From: an uncultured Acidobacteriaceae bacterium
GTDB taxonomy: Bacteria > Acidobacteriota > Terriglobia > Terriglobales > Acidobacteriaceae
Reading direction: 5' to 3'
Length of the DNA stretch: 64,000 nt
Assembly: GCA_903828675.1 (NCBI GenBank)
Contig: CAIKND010000237.1
Location: 1-64,000 of the forward strand
The translations under genes and the position numbers were made by a program. Under the pieces are notes generated by a model. The model did no database searches. It worked only from the letters and a program-made list of their open reading frames with translations, and was not told the DNA's origin. Shown in pieces: positions 16,753 to 26,099 of this stretch (within the stretch, counting starts at the first letter, position 1; each line of letters starts with the position of its first letter).

Positions 16753-18222
16753 ATGTCCAATCCAGTCTCCATCTGTGTGGTCGGGTCGGGTTATGTGGGG
16801 CTCGTAGCGGCCGTTTGCTTTGCGGAAATGGGCCATCGAGTCACGTGCGTTGACAAGGACGAAGCCAGGATCAAACTCCTGCGCGATGGCGGCGTCCCTA
16901 TCTTCGAAAACCACCTGCCGGAATTGCTGGACAGGTACCGGGATCGCGGCGTGGCGTTTACTACCGATCTGGCCACGGCAGTCAAGGAGAGCGAGGCCGT
17001 CTTCATCGCCGTGGGCACGCCACAGGGCGATACCGGCGCTGCCGACCTGTCCCACGTGGAGGCGGTTGTGGCGGCGATTGCAGGCGTGCTGCGCGGCTAC
17101 AAGGTGATCGTTGAAAAAAGCACGGTCCCGGTGGACACCGCCAAGTGGATCCGCCGCTTGCTTGAAGGTTACGGCGTCGATCCGCGCGGTTTCGACGTGG
17201 TGTCGAATCCTGAGTTCTTGCGCGAAGGCTCGGCCGTCAGCGACTTTCTGCATCCCGACCGCATCGTGGTGGGCGCCAACACGGAGCGCGCCGCCGAGGT
17301 GTTGCGGCGTATTTATGAACCGCTCACCCTGGGCAGATATTACACGCAGGCTGGCGCTTTGCCGGGAGCCTGCAGCGCTTTGCAACCGGCTCGCTTGTTG
17401 ATGACCTCCGCTCCGGCCGCCGAGATTGTGAAGCACGCCTGTAACGCTTTTCTGGCGCTCAAGATTTCGTTTATCAATGCGGTGTCGAACCTTGCCGAGG
17501 CCGTGGATGCGGATATTGAAGATATCGCCGCGGGGATCGGAATGGACAGCCGCATCGGGCCAAAATTTCTGCGCGCCGGGCTGGGGTATGGAGGGTACTG
17601 CTTCGCGAAAGATATGGCCGCGTTCCACTGGGCGGCCCAGGAAAGAGGCGTCGACTTTCAACTCCTCATAGAGGTCGCAAAGATCAACGCGGCGCAGAGG
17701 GATCTCTATTTCAACAAGGTACTCTCCGCGCTCGGTTCACTGCGCGGCAAGCGGCTGTGCGTGCTGGGCCTGGCTTATAAAGGCGGCACCGACGATATTC
17801 GCGAGTCTCCCGCAATCGACACCGTGAAGAGACTGCTGCAGGCGGGTGCAATCGTCACGGCTTATGATCCGGCGGCGATGGAGCGCGCCAAAGCCGCACT
17901 GCCTCCCGCCGGGAATCTCTCCTATGCCGGCGATCTCTACCAGGCTTCGGCGCGTGCCGATGCCGTTCTCATTCTCACCGAGTGGAAGGAGTTTGCGGCC
18001 ATTGACTTTGCTCGTCTCAAGCAGGCAGTCCGATCTCCCGTTTTGATTGACGGGCGCAATCTGTACAAGCCGAAAAAGATGCGTGAGCTTGGCTTTACTT
18101 ATGTCAGCATGGGCCGCCCGGCGAGTTTCCCGCAAAAGGAAGGCAAGCCGCGCAAGGCCGCACGCGCATTGCCAAGACCCACACTGCGCCGCGCCGGAGC
18201 CCGCGTATTGGTCTCAAGGTAA
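16753..18222 (+). CDS. ugd: UDP-glucose 6-dehydrogenase
   Basis: 489 aa from the ATG at 16753, preceded by GGCAGGAG. The frame is open to 16690 but the added residues are not conserved. Oxidises UDP-glucose to UDP-glucuronate for exopolysaccharide or lipopolysaccharide precursors. Rossmann motif VVGSGYVGLV (9-18), AVGTPQGDTGAADLS, EKSTVPVDTA, and the catalytic Cys283 in GLGYGGYCFAKDM, followed by LGLAYKGGTDDIRESPA. A slightly long insertion (ALPGACSALQPARLL) before the central helix and a basic C-terminal tail are unusual. Divergent from manA. Confidence 0.92.
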   Translation: MSNPVSICVVGSGYVGLVAAVCFAEMGHRVTCVDKDEARIKLLRDGGVPIFENHLPELLDRYRDRGVAFTTDLATAVKESEAVFIAVGTPQGDTGAADLSHVEAVVAAIAGVLRGYKVIVEKSTVPVDTAKWIRRLLEGYGVDPRGFDVVSNPEFLREGSAVSDFLHPDRIVVGANTERAAEVLRRIYEPLTLGRYYTQAGALPGACSALQPARLLMTSAPAAEIVKHACNAFLALKISFINAVSNLAEAVDADIEDIAAGIGMDSRIGPKFLRAGLGYGGYCFAKDMAAFHWAAQERGVDFQLLIEVAKINAAQRDLYFNKVLSALGSLRGKRLCVLGLAYKGGTDDIRESPAIDTVKRLLQAGAIVTAYDPAAMERAKAALPPAGNLSYAGDLYQASARADAVLILTEWKEFAAIDFARLKQAVRSPVLIDGRNLYKPKKMRELGFTYVSMGRPASFPQKEGKPRKAARALPRPTLRRAGARVLVSR

Positions 18223-18308
18223 GGCGGCTCTATCGCTGCGGGAATTGGGCCGAAGCAAGGGGTTGAACGGCCCTGCCTGGGTGGCTCTTTTCGTAATCCG
18301 GATGGAAT

Positions 18309-18923
18309 ATGCGCGTGCATACCTTTATCCTCGATTCCATGCCGCATTCGATCATCTTCGACCACATGTTTCAGTTGCCGCTTCCGATTCTGGAGAAGCT
18401 GGCCCGCCCGGTGCTCGTCTACCTGGTGCTGGTGCTGCTGCTGCGCATCTTCGGCAAGCGGGAACTGGCGCAGCTCAATCCCTTTGACCTGGTGGTGCTG
18501 CTCTCCCTCTCGAATGTGGTCCAGAACGCCATCATCGGCGAAGACAATTCGGTGACAGGCGGCGTCATCGGCGCCTTCGGCCTGCTCGCCATCAACTGGC
18601 TGGTGGTGCGCGTGCTGTTCCGCTCGAAAAAGCTCACCCGCGCCATCGAGGGCAGGGCCACTCTTCTGATTCACAACGGACAAGTCGACCGCAAAGCGCT
18701 GGAACGCGAATCGCTCACGCTCGCGGAATTGGTCGAGGTGATTCACAAGCAGGGCTTTGAAGACACCCACCAGGTGCACCGCTGTGAACTGGAGCCGAAT
18801 GGCACGTTCTACGTGGAGGGTTTTGACCCGTCGGCGGCCGACAAGCACCACGTGGAACTGATGGCGCGGCTGGACGCCCTTAGCCGCGAAGTGGCTGCGC
18901 TGCGCGCGCAGTCGGCGAGCTAG
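18309..18923 (+). CDS. DUF421 (YetF/YcaP-like) membrane protein
   Basis: 204 aa. Three transmembrane stretches lie in the first half (about 31-47, 62-80, 83-103). They carry the family block LLLRIFGKRELAQLNPFDLVV and SNVVQNAIIG, followed by the cytoplasmic DUF421 domain (ATLLIHNGQVDRKALERE...EDTHQVHRCELEPNG). The C-terminal helix LMARLDALSREVAALRAQ may form a coiled coil. Function of the family is unresolved. It follows ugd by 86 bp and converges on guaA. Confidence 0.85.
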   Translation: MRVHTFILDSMPHSIIFDHMFQLPLPILEKLARPVLVYLVLVLLLRIFGKRELAQLNPFDLVVLLSLSNVVQNAIIGEDNSVTGGVIGAFGLLAINWLVVRVLFRSKKLTRAIEGRATLLIHNGQVDRKALERESLTLAELVEVIHKQGFEDTHQVHRCELEPNGTFYVEGFDPSAADKHHVELMARLDALSREVAALRAQSAS

Positions 18924-18956
18924 TAGCGGCTCTTCAACTCGCCGCCAGGCAGGTTC

Positions 18957-20507
18957 TTATTCCCACTCAATGGTTCCCGGCGGCTTTGACGTGATGTCGT
19001 AGACCACGCGGTTGATGCCCCGAACTTCATTCACAATCCGGCTGGAGATGCGCTTCAGCACCTCATACGGCAGCGGCGTCCAATCGGCCGTCATGCCGTC
19101 TTCAGAGTGCACGGCGCGCACCGCGGCGGTATAGGCATAGGTGCGCTGGTCGCCCATCACGCCCACGCTCATCACCGGCAGCAGCACCGCGAAGCTCTGC
19201 CAGATGCTCGAGTAGAGTCCGGCGGACTTGATCTCGGCCACCACGATTTCGTCGGCTTCCTGCAGCAGCGCCACGCGCTCCGGCGTCACTTCGCCGAGGA
19301 TGCGCACGGCCAGGCCGGGCCCTGGAAACGGTTGGCGGCCCAGCACATCTTCCGGCATCTGCATGTCGCGGCCGATGCGCCGCACTTCATCCTTGAACAG
19401 ATCGCGCAGAGGCTCGATCAGCTTGAGCCTCATGCCGAGTGGCAGTCCGCCCACATTGTGGTGGCTCTTGATGGTCTGGCTGGGCCCCTTCACGCTGGAA
19501 GACTCGATCACGTCGGGGTAAAGCGTGCCCTGAACGAGCCAGTCTACCCCGCCGGTTTGCTTGGCGATGCGCGTGGCCTCGTCGTCGAAAACAGCGATGA
19601 ACTCCGCGCCGATAATCTTTCTCTTCGTTTCGGGATCGGTGACGCCGGCCAGCTTGGATAGGAAGCGCTCGCTGGCGTCTACGGCGACGATGTTGAGGCC
19701 CAGCTTTTCGCGCAGGTTGGTCTGCACGCTCATGAACTCGTTTTTGCGCAGCACGCCGTTGTTGACGAAGAGGCAGGTCAACTGACTGCCGATGGCTTTG
19801 TGTACCAGCACCGCCGCGACCGACGAATCCACACCGCCACTCAGGCCGCAGATCACATGGCCCGTGCCGACCTTCGCGCGAATTCCGGCCACGGTGGTCT
19901 CGATAAAGTGCGCCGGGGTCCAGTCGCCCGCCGCGCCGCAGATCTTGAACAGGAAATTCTTGATGAGTTGCGGCCCCAGCGGTGTATGGTGCACCTCGGG
20001 ATGAAACTGCACCGCCCAGATGCGGCGTTCTTGGTTGGCGATACCGGCCAGCGCGTTCGAGGTGACGGCGGTGCGATGGAAACCGGCAGGCAGCTCGAGC
20101 GCTTCGTCGCCGTGGCTCATCCAGACGGCGAGCGTTGCCGGCAGGCCTGCAAACAGCGGAGTCGCCGCGTCCTCGATGGTGACTTCGGCGTGCCCGTATT
20201 CGCGCAGTGGCGCCGACTTCACCTTGCCGCCCATGTGGTGCACGATGAAATGCAGGCCGTAGCAGATGCCAAGCACGGGCACGCCCAGTTGCAGCAGGCT
20301 GGGGTCGGCGGCGGGCGCATCGGCATCGTAAACCGACGACGGCCCGCCAGAGAGAATGATGCCGAGCGGATGCAGGGCCTGAATGTCGCTCAGCGGCACC
20401 GTGCAAGGCAGCACAACGGAGAAAACATTCTGTTCGCGGATGCGGCGGGCGATCAGCTGCGTGTACTGCGAACCGAAATCGAGGATGACAATTGTCTGGG
20501 TGTCCAC
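18957..20507 (-). CDS. guaA: GMP synthase (glutamine-hydrolysing)
   Basis: 516 aa; converts XMP to GMP in the cytoplasm. Glutamine amidotransferase half: ILDFGSQYTQLIARRIRE at the start, nucleophile Cys82 in GICYGLH, and His169/Glu171 in QFHPEVHHT. ATP-pyrophosphatase half: P-loop SGGVDSS (223-229), then QGTLYPDVIES and the C-terminal dimerisation domain ending SKPPGTIEWE. The start is a GTG at 20507, whose next codons give DTQTIVILDFG. Complete and ordinary. Confidence 0.95.
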   Translation of the reverse strand: MDTQTIVILDFGSQYTQLIARRIREQNVFSVVLPCTVPLSDIQALHPLGIILSGGPSSVYDADAPAADPSLLQLGVPVLGICYGLHFIVHHMGGKVKSAPLREYGHAEVTIEDAATPLFAGLPATLAVWMSHGDEALELPAGFHRTAVTSNALAGIANQERRIWAVQFHPEVHHTPLGPQLIKNFLFKICGAAGDWTPAHFIETTVAGIRAKVGTGHVICGLSGGVDSSVAAVLVHKAIGSQLTCLFVNNGVLRKNEFMSVQTNLREKLGLNIVAVDASERFLSKLAGVTDPETKRKIIGAEFIAVFDDEATRIAKQTGGVDWLVQGTLYPDVIESSSVKGPSQTIKSHHNVGGLPLGMRLKLIEPLRDLFKDEVRRIGRDMQMPEDVLGRQPFPGPGLAVRILGEVTPERVALLQEADEIVVAEIKSAGLYSSIWQSFAVLLPVMSVGVMGDQRTYAYTAAVRAVHSEDGMTADWTPLPYEVLKRISSRIVNEVRGINRVVYDITSKPPGTIEWE

Positions 20508-20599
20508 GTTTCAGTGTGGCAGGGCGCGGGGCGGGATGTAAAGACAAGCATTTGGCAGTCTACGATCCGCCATCTTCTCTTCCACCTGAATCAGCCGGC

Positions 20600-21901
20600 T
20601 CATTTCACTTCGTTCTTGTACACCACGCCCGACTTCATGACGAACCTTACGCTCTGAAGCACGCGCACATCGTCCAGCGGGTTCTTGTCCACGGCGATGA
20701 TATCGGCCCACTTGCCGGGCTCCAGTGTGCCGGTCTTCGCGCTCCAGCCCATCAGGCCTGCGGCGTTGACGGTGGCGGTTTGCAGCGCGGCCAGGGGCGC
20801 CATCCCTAGCTGGTTCACGTAGACATCCAACTCATGCGCGTTGAGCCCATGCGGGTAGACCGCGGCATCTGTACCCAGCGCAATCTTTACGCCGGCCTGC
20901 ATGGCGCGCTTGATATTGCTCTTGGCCACTGCGCTCACATCCACCATCTTCTGGTGATAGAAGGGCGGCAGGCTTCCCTTCTCCAGCATCCAGTCCTCGA
21001 GATACAGCGTGGGAACCAGATAAGTGCCATCCTTCTTCATCTCGGCGATGGCTTCGTCGTTGATGTAACTGCCATGCTCGATCGAATCCACGCCGGCCTG
21101 ACTGGCCCACAGGGCTCCCTGCGCCCCATGCGCGTGCGCTGCCACCTTCCGGCCCAGGCGGTGGGCATCGGCCACAATGGCCCGCATTTCCTCCAGCGTG
21201 TACTGGGAGGCCTGCGGATCGTCGCCCTTGGACAGCACGCCGCCGGTGGCGCATATCTTGATCAGGTCGGCGCCGTACTTGATGTTCTGCCTCACCTGGT
21301 GCTGCACCGCGGCGATGCCGTCCGCCACGCCGTCCCCCACAGAGTGGTATTGGATGGGGAGCAGGTCGTTATCGCAATGTCCGCCGGTAATGCCCAGCGC
21401 CGGCCCGCTTACCTGCATGTGCGGCCCGGCAATCTGGCCGTTGTTGATGGCATCGCGCAGGTCCACATCGGTGTAACCGCCGGCGCCCGCGTTGCGCACT
21501 GAAGTAAACCCGGCCAGCAGCGTGGTGCGGGCGTTCACTACCCCGTTGATGGCCTCCTTGGCGTCTGTCGAGGTCAGTTCGTGATACGGATCGAAGTTGG
21601 TGTCCATCGTCAGGTGGGTATGCACATCGATCAGGCCGGGTAGCACTGTCAGGCCGCTCAGGTCGATGATCGCGTCGCCCGGTTCCGCGGGAACTGAAGC
21701 CGTGGGCGCATTGGACTGAATGGTCTCGCCCACAATGACCAGGGTTTGGCCATCTGCCAGCTTGCCGGACTTCACGTCAAGCACATGCCCGGCGCGTACC
21801 AGGGTGCGTGTCACCTTGGCTCTGGGAGCCTCTTGGGCCGAGATATTGAATACGCCGATCGCCAAAGTCAATGCAACTGCCAGGCTCTTCCAATTGAACA
21901 T
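20600..21901 (-). CDS. Exported amidohydrolase (imidazolonepropionase/Xaa-Pro dipeptidase-like)
   Basis: 433 aa. Signal peptide with cleavage near ISAQ (residue 23). Metal-dependent amidohydrolase barrel: DVHTHLTMD (HxH), the metal-lysine region around GGVLSKGDD, VAAHAHGAQGA (His), IEHGSYI (His) and LGTDAAVYPHG (catalytic Asp). These proteins hydrolyse dipeptides or cyclic amides; several relatives are Xaa-Arg/Lys or Xaa-Pro dipeptidases. GGAGG precedes the ATG at 21901. It is divergent from the M13 peptidase across 214 bp, so the two may form a periplasmic peptide-degrading pair. Confidence 0.85.
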   Translation of the reverse strand: MFNWKSLAVALTLAIGVFNISAQEAPRAKVTRTLVRAGHVLDVKSGKLADGQTLVIVGETIQSNAPTASVPAEPGDAIIDLSGLTVLPGLIDVHTHLTMDTNFDPYHELTSTDAKEAINGVVNARTTLLAGFTSVRNAGAGGYTDVDLRDAINNGQIAGPHMQVSGPALGITGGHCDNDLLPIQYHSVGDGVADGIAAVQHQVRQNIKYGADLIKICATGGVLSKGDDPQASQYTLEEMRAIVADAHRLGRKVAAHAHGAQGALWASQAGVDSIEHGSYINDEAIAEMKKDGTYLVPTLYLEDWMLEKGSLPPFYHQKMVDVSAVAKSNIKRAMQAGVKIALGTDAAVYPHGLNAHELDVYVNQLGMAPLAALQTATVNAAGLMGWSAKTGTLEPGKWADIIAVDKNPLDDVRVLQSVRFVMKSGVVYKNEVK

Positions 21902-22115
21902 TTCTTGCCTCCATAAGGACCGCTCCCATTATTTTGACATTTGATGCCACAACAGTGTGTCGGAAACGATCACGCCATGCCCCCAGGGTGATAGCCTGAT
22001 CTGCAATGCGGCCTGAACCAACTAGGCTGTTTCAAATTCCATTCTGGCCTCCATCATCGAGCGTATTGAGCGTCGATGGATTTGGCCGGTAGACCCGCTT
22101 CCAAGAGGAATTCCG

Positions 22116-24200
22116 ATGAACCTTCTTCGTTTTGCTCCAATTCTCATTCTCACTGCTGGAACTGCCCTGGCGCAGGCACCTGCGGCCCCCAAGGCCGATG
22201 CCAACAAGCCTGAACCGCCTGCGGTCATCAAGAGCTTCGATCTCTCGGCCATCGACAAAACCGCCGACCCCTGCACGGATTTCTACCAGTACTCCTGCGG
22301 AAACTGGGTCAAAAACAATCCCATTCCGTCAGACCAGACGCGCTGGGCGCGGTCTTTCTCGCTGCTCCGGGAGCGCAACCGCTACCTGCTCTGGGAGGAG
22401 CTGGACGCCGCCGCCAAAGCGCCGAAAAGCCCGCTGCAAAAGCAGTTCGGCGATTTCTTTGCCGCCTGCATGGATACGGCCGCGGCCGAGAAGGCGGGCC
22501 TCAAGCCGATCCAGACAACGTGGAACCAGATTGCCGGCCTGAAAGATGCCAAGGGGCTGGCGGCCTTGCTCAGCAAGCTTGAGAACCAGGGCACCCCCGA
22601 CGGCTTCTTCGAGTTCGGCGTCAGCCAGGACGACAAGGACTCGTCGCAGCAGATCGCCGTGCTCTACCAGGGTGGCCTGTCGCTGCCCGACCGCGATTAC
22701 TACCTCACCGATTCGCCGCGTTTTGTCACCATCCGCGCCCAGTACATCGAGCACCTGAAGAAGATGTTCGTTCTGGGCGGCGATACGCCTGACCAGGCGG
22801 CCAAAGAAGCGGCGGCGGTGATGAAGATTGAAACCGCGATGGCCAAAGCCTCCACCAGCCGCACCGATCTGCGCGCCCCCGAGAATCGCTATCACATCTA
22901 CACCGTGGCGGATTTTGAAAAGAGCGCGCCCGCTTTCGACTGGGCTGTCTACTTCCGCTCCATCGGCATAGGTCACTTCGACACGCTCAACGTGGCAACC
23001 CCCCCGTTTTTCAAGGCGCTCAGCGACCTGATCGCGAGCGAGCCTCTGGACCAGTGGCAGAGCTACCTGCGCTGGCACGTGCTGCACGGACAGGCGACCC
23101 ATCTGCAGAAGGCGATTTTCGACGAGAACTTCGACTTCTTCGGCAAGACGCTGGCCGGACAGAAAGAACCGAACGCCCGCTGGAAGCAGTGCTCCTCCCT
23201 CACCGACGAAGCCCTGGGCGAAGCCGTTGGTCAGGACTGGGTCAAGCAGAACTTTCCTCCGGCAGCCAAAGACAGCATGGACAAGCTGGTCGCCGCTCTT
23301 GAAAAGTCGTTGGGCGACGATATCCGGACCCTGCCCTGGATGAGCGACGCCACCAAGAAGGCCGCGGAAGAAAAGCTGGCCATGATCCGCAACAAGATCG
23401 GATACCCCGAGAAGTGGCGCGACTACTCCAGCATCAAGGTGGACCGCACCGACCTGATCGGCAATCTGCACAATCATGCGGTGTACGAGCGCAACTACGA
23501 ATTTGCCAAGCTGGGCAAGCCGGTGGACGAGAAGGAGTGGGGCATGACGCCGCCCACCGTGAACGCCTACTACAATCCATCCTTCAACGACATCAACTTC
23601 CCGGCCGGCATTCTGCAGCCGCCCTTCTTCGACTTCACCATTGACCCGGCTGTGAACTTTGGCGGCATCGGCGTGGTTATCGGTCACGAGATGACGCACG
23701 GCTTTGACGACGAGGGTTCGCAGTACGACGGCAAGGGCAACCTGCGCGAATGGCAGACCCCGGAAGACCGCAAGGCCTTTACAACGCGGACCGATTGCGT
23801 AGCCGACGAGTACGGCAGCTTTGAAGCAGCTCCGGCCAAGGAAGACACCCCGGCGCAGAAGCTGAATGGCAAGCTCACCCTCGGCGAGAACACTGCCGAC
23901 AATGGCGGCCTGCGCATCGCCTACATGGCCCTTCTGGACACGCTGGCGGCACAGGGAAAAGCCATCACGGACAAGGTGGACGGCTACACCGAGGCGCAGC
24001 GCTACTTCATTGGCTTTGCCCAGGTGTGGTGCCAGAATCAGACTGACCAGGCTTCCCGCCAGGCCGCGCTGACTGATCCGCATTCACCCGGCAAATGGCG
24101 CGTCAACGGCTCGGTGCAGAACTTCGACGAGTTCGGCAAGGCCTTCGGTTGCGCCCAGGGCAAGCCCATGTATCCGGTGAACTCCTGCCGCGTTTGGTAG
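22116..24200 (+). CDS. M13 family zinc metallopeptidase (neprilysin/PepO-like), exported
   Basis: 694 aa. Signal peptide ends near ALAQ (residue 20). The family N-terminus DPCTDFYQYSCGNWVKNNPIP is present. Zinc site His524-Glu525-Met-Thr-His528 in IGHEMTHGFDDEGSQYDGKGN, third ligand Glu591 in ENTADNGG, substrate motif NAYYNPSFNDINFPAGILQPPFF and the C-terminal VNSCRVW. AGAGGAA lies before the ATG. It probably degrades small peptides in the periplasm or outside. Full-length; followed by a 12-bp perfect hairpin. Confidence 0.93.
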   Translation: MNLLRFAPILILTAGTALAQAPAAPKADANKPEPPAVIKSFDLSAIDKTADPCTDFYQYSCGNWVKNNPIPSDQTRWARSFSLLRERNRYLLWEELDAAAKAPKSPLQKQFGDFFAACMDTAAAEKAGLKPIQTTWNQIAGLKDAKGLAALLSKLENQGTPDGFFEFGVSQDDKDSSQQIAVLYQGGLSLPDRDYYLTDSPRFVTIRAQYIEHLKKMFVLGGDTPDQAAKEAAAVMKIETAMAKASTSRTDLRAPENRYHIYTVADFEKSAPAFDWAVYFRSIGIGHFDTLNVATPPFFKALSDLIASEPLDQWQSYLRWHVLHGQATHLQKAIFDENFDFFGKTLAGQKEPNARWKQCSSLTDEALGEAVGQDWVKQNFPPAAKDSMDKLVAALEKSLGDDIRTLPWMSDATKKAAEEKLAMIRNKIGYPEKWRDYSSIKVDRTDLIGNLHNHAVYERNYEFAKLGKPVDEKEWGMTPPTVNAYYNPSFNDINFPAGILQPPFFDFTIDPAVNFGGIGVVIGHEMTHGFDDEGSQYDGKGNLREWQTPEDRKAFTTRTDCVADEYGSFEAAPAKEDTPAQKLNGKLTLGENTADNGGLRIAYMALLDTLAAQGKAITDKVDGYTEAQRYFIGFAQVWCQNQTDQASRQAALTDPHSPGKWRVNGSVQNFDEFGKAFGCAQGKPMYPVNSCRVW

Positions 24201-24617
24201 GCATTAGCAGAGTCTCGGAGCCATGGCTGTACGCGGCCATGGCTCCGGCGCGTTGCAACACCACCGGGGAGAAAATCTGTCCTCCCCGCGCCCGATTCTT
24301 GCCTCCGCGGTGGAAAGTGGGTGACTGAAGCGCAATCGCACCCTTTATGGTGCAGTCGCGGTGACGTTTCCCCCCTCCGCGACGTCAAAACCGCATCTGC
24401 GCTACATATCGGATCGCAAACCGGCCGGAAATAGGCCAAGGTTGCGCCAACAGTCGGCTTGACTCAGGGAAAATGCGCTATTCTGGGCGGTTTCCGGCTG
24501 AAACTAGGCATAACCTGCCCTCGGCTTTTACAATGCATCAGGGACCCGTCCCAACCCAGCTCTGCTGTGGAACGATCAAACTTGGCGGCGTACGCCTGAC
24601 CAGGATGAAGGAATCGC
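24201..24617. other. Intergenic region with two hairpins, no gene seen
   Basis: Apart from the hairpin listed separately (24216-24247), a second inverted repeat GTCGCGG (24354-24360) / CCGCGAC (24376-24382) overlaps a TGACGT...ACGTCA pair. The rest presumably carries the promoter of the first propeller gene. TTGACT at 24459 has TATTCT only 14 bp on, so I do not claim it. Confidence 0.5.
24216..24247 (+). terminator. Hairpin after the M13 peptidase
   Basis: Perfect 12-bp stem CGGAGCCATGGC / GCCATGGCTCCG with an eight-base loop, 15 bp past the stop. No U-run follows, so it may be a stabilising 3' structure rather than an intrinsic terminator. Confidence 0.6.
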
Positions 24618-25910
24618 ATGAAGTTCACGAAATTCGGCAAGGCACTTCTGATAAGCGCCCTCTCAGCTGGCGTTATCCTCGGCGTTACGTCTTGCGTTCA
24701 GAGTTATACGGTCGGTTTTTTGTATGTAACGGGTACAGTGACGGCCCAGTCCACCAGCAACGGCATCATCAGCGGCTTCAAGATCGATCACAACACCGGC
24801 AAGCTGACTAAGGTCAACGGGCTGCCCATTTCTTCGGGCGGAGCCAATCCCATACGCGCCGCGCTAATCACCGGAAGCCGGTTTCTCTATGTGCTGAACC
24901 AGGGAGATTGCACTGTAAGCCCCTGCGCAAATCCCAATATCACCGAGTTTGCCGTGGGCGGCAACGGCATCCTGAGCCCGCAGGCGACTTTCTACACGCA
25001 GGGTCTCAATCCTTTCCGGATGATCGCGGACAGCTCGGGAAACTACCTTCTCGTGCTTGACCACGATTCTCCCTCGAACGCCGCCTGCGCGGCGGCTCTG
25101 GGAGCCTCGGCCACCACGTGCGGCGACATCACGGTCTTCCAGGTGAACCAGACCACCGGACGCTTGACCCTTGTGGTCAATGCCCAGGTCAGCGCGGCAG
25201 GTACGCCGCTCACCTACTTCCCGGTGCCCGCCAATCCCATCGATTTCCTGTTCTCGCCCGGGTACATCCTCACTTTGAGCGGAACCCCGGCGACCGGCGA
25301 CTCGGTCTTCCCGTATACCTACACTGCCTCCAGTGGCCAGATGACGCTGAGCCAGAACAGTGCGCAGCCGCTGGGCATCAATAAGGCCACGGCCATCGTG
25401 AGCGCCTCCAGCATCGTCTACGTGCTTGACAACGAAGCGCCCAGCCCCAATCCAACCGCTGCAGCCAGCCAGATCCTGCCCTTTACCGTGGGCAGCGGCG
25501 GCGCGCTCCAGGCAGAGACCGGCGGGATTGTACCGGATGATCCCACGCTGGCCAATCCCATCTATCTCATGGTGGAATCCAAAGGCAAGTTCCTTTATGT
25601 AGCCAACCAGGGCAACAATGCGCTGGGCTCGAACGCGCAGAGCGGTATCACCGGCTATTTCATCACCAACTCGCCGTCTTACCAGCTCACCTTCACCACA
25701 CCATCCACGTTTGGCAGCGGAGCAGGTCCCCAATGCATCGTGGAGGATCCCTCCGACCAGTTCATCTATACGGCCAACAGGAACGACTCGACCGTTACAG
25801 GCCGTGTAGTTGACCCGAACTCAGGCGTGCTTAACGGCCTGCGCGTGTCAAGCAGCTATCCGGTCGATGGCCCGCCCACCTGGTGCCTGGTTAACGGGCG
25901 TACTGACTAG
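24618..25910 (+). CDS. Beta-propeller lipoprotein 1 (lactonase/YVTN family)
   Basis: 430 aa. Lipoprotein signal with lipobox VTSC (Cys about residue 27). The mature part has repeating blades with FLYVLNQG, LLVLDHD, IVYVLDNEAP, FLYVANQGNNALGS and FIYTANRNDSTVTG, the hallmark of seven-bladed lactonase-like (6-phosphogluconolactonase fold) propellers. Such surface lipoproteins in Acidobacteriota have no proven enzyme activity. GAAGGAATCGC precedes the ATG. It is the first of three tandem paralogues that share the start context CGCATGAAGTTCA, so the array arose by duplication. Confidence 0.8.
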   Translation: MKFTKFGKALLISALSAGVILGVTSCVQSYTVGFLYVTGTVTAQSTSNGIISGFKIDHNTGKLTKVNGLPISSGGANPIRAALITGSRFLYVLNQGDCTVSPCANPNITEFAVGGNGILSPQATFYTQGLNPFRMIADSSGNYLLVLDHDSPSNAACAAALGASATTCGDITVFQVNQTTGRLTLVVNAQVSAAGTPLTYFPVPANPIDFLFSPGYILTLSGTPATGDSVFPYTYTASSGQMTLSQNSAQPLGINKATAIVSASSIVYVLDNEAPSPNPTAAASQILPFTVGSGGALQAETGGIVPDDPTLANPIYLMVESKGKFLYVANQGNNALGSNAQSGITGYFITNSPSYQLTFTTPSTFGSGAGPQCIVEDPSDQFIYTANRNDSTVTGRVVDPNSGVLNGLRVSSSYPVDGPPTWCLVNGRTD

Positions 25911-26099
25911 TTCAGCGCGGCTTTAGTTGCGGCTGGCGAGGGCGCCAGCCGGATGGCTGACCCCCTGCCAGGGTTGCGGGGGAGCTTTTTGAGAACGTAG
26001 CCGAATTCCGGGCGTGGCTTTTCCCTGAACGCCCGGGAATTCGATTCCAAACCTGATTTCCAGGGACCTGATGTTCCGGCCCCGTGACGAAAGATGCGC

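Noticed and set aside
22329..24083. 584-codon minus-strand open frame across the M13 peptidase
   Set aside because: Same shadow effect. The plus strand carries all M13 motifs.
24459..24484. TTGACT...TATTCT as a promoter for propeller gene 1
   Set aside because: The spacer is only 14 bp, too short for a sigma-70 promoter.
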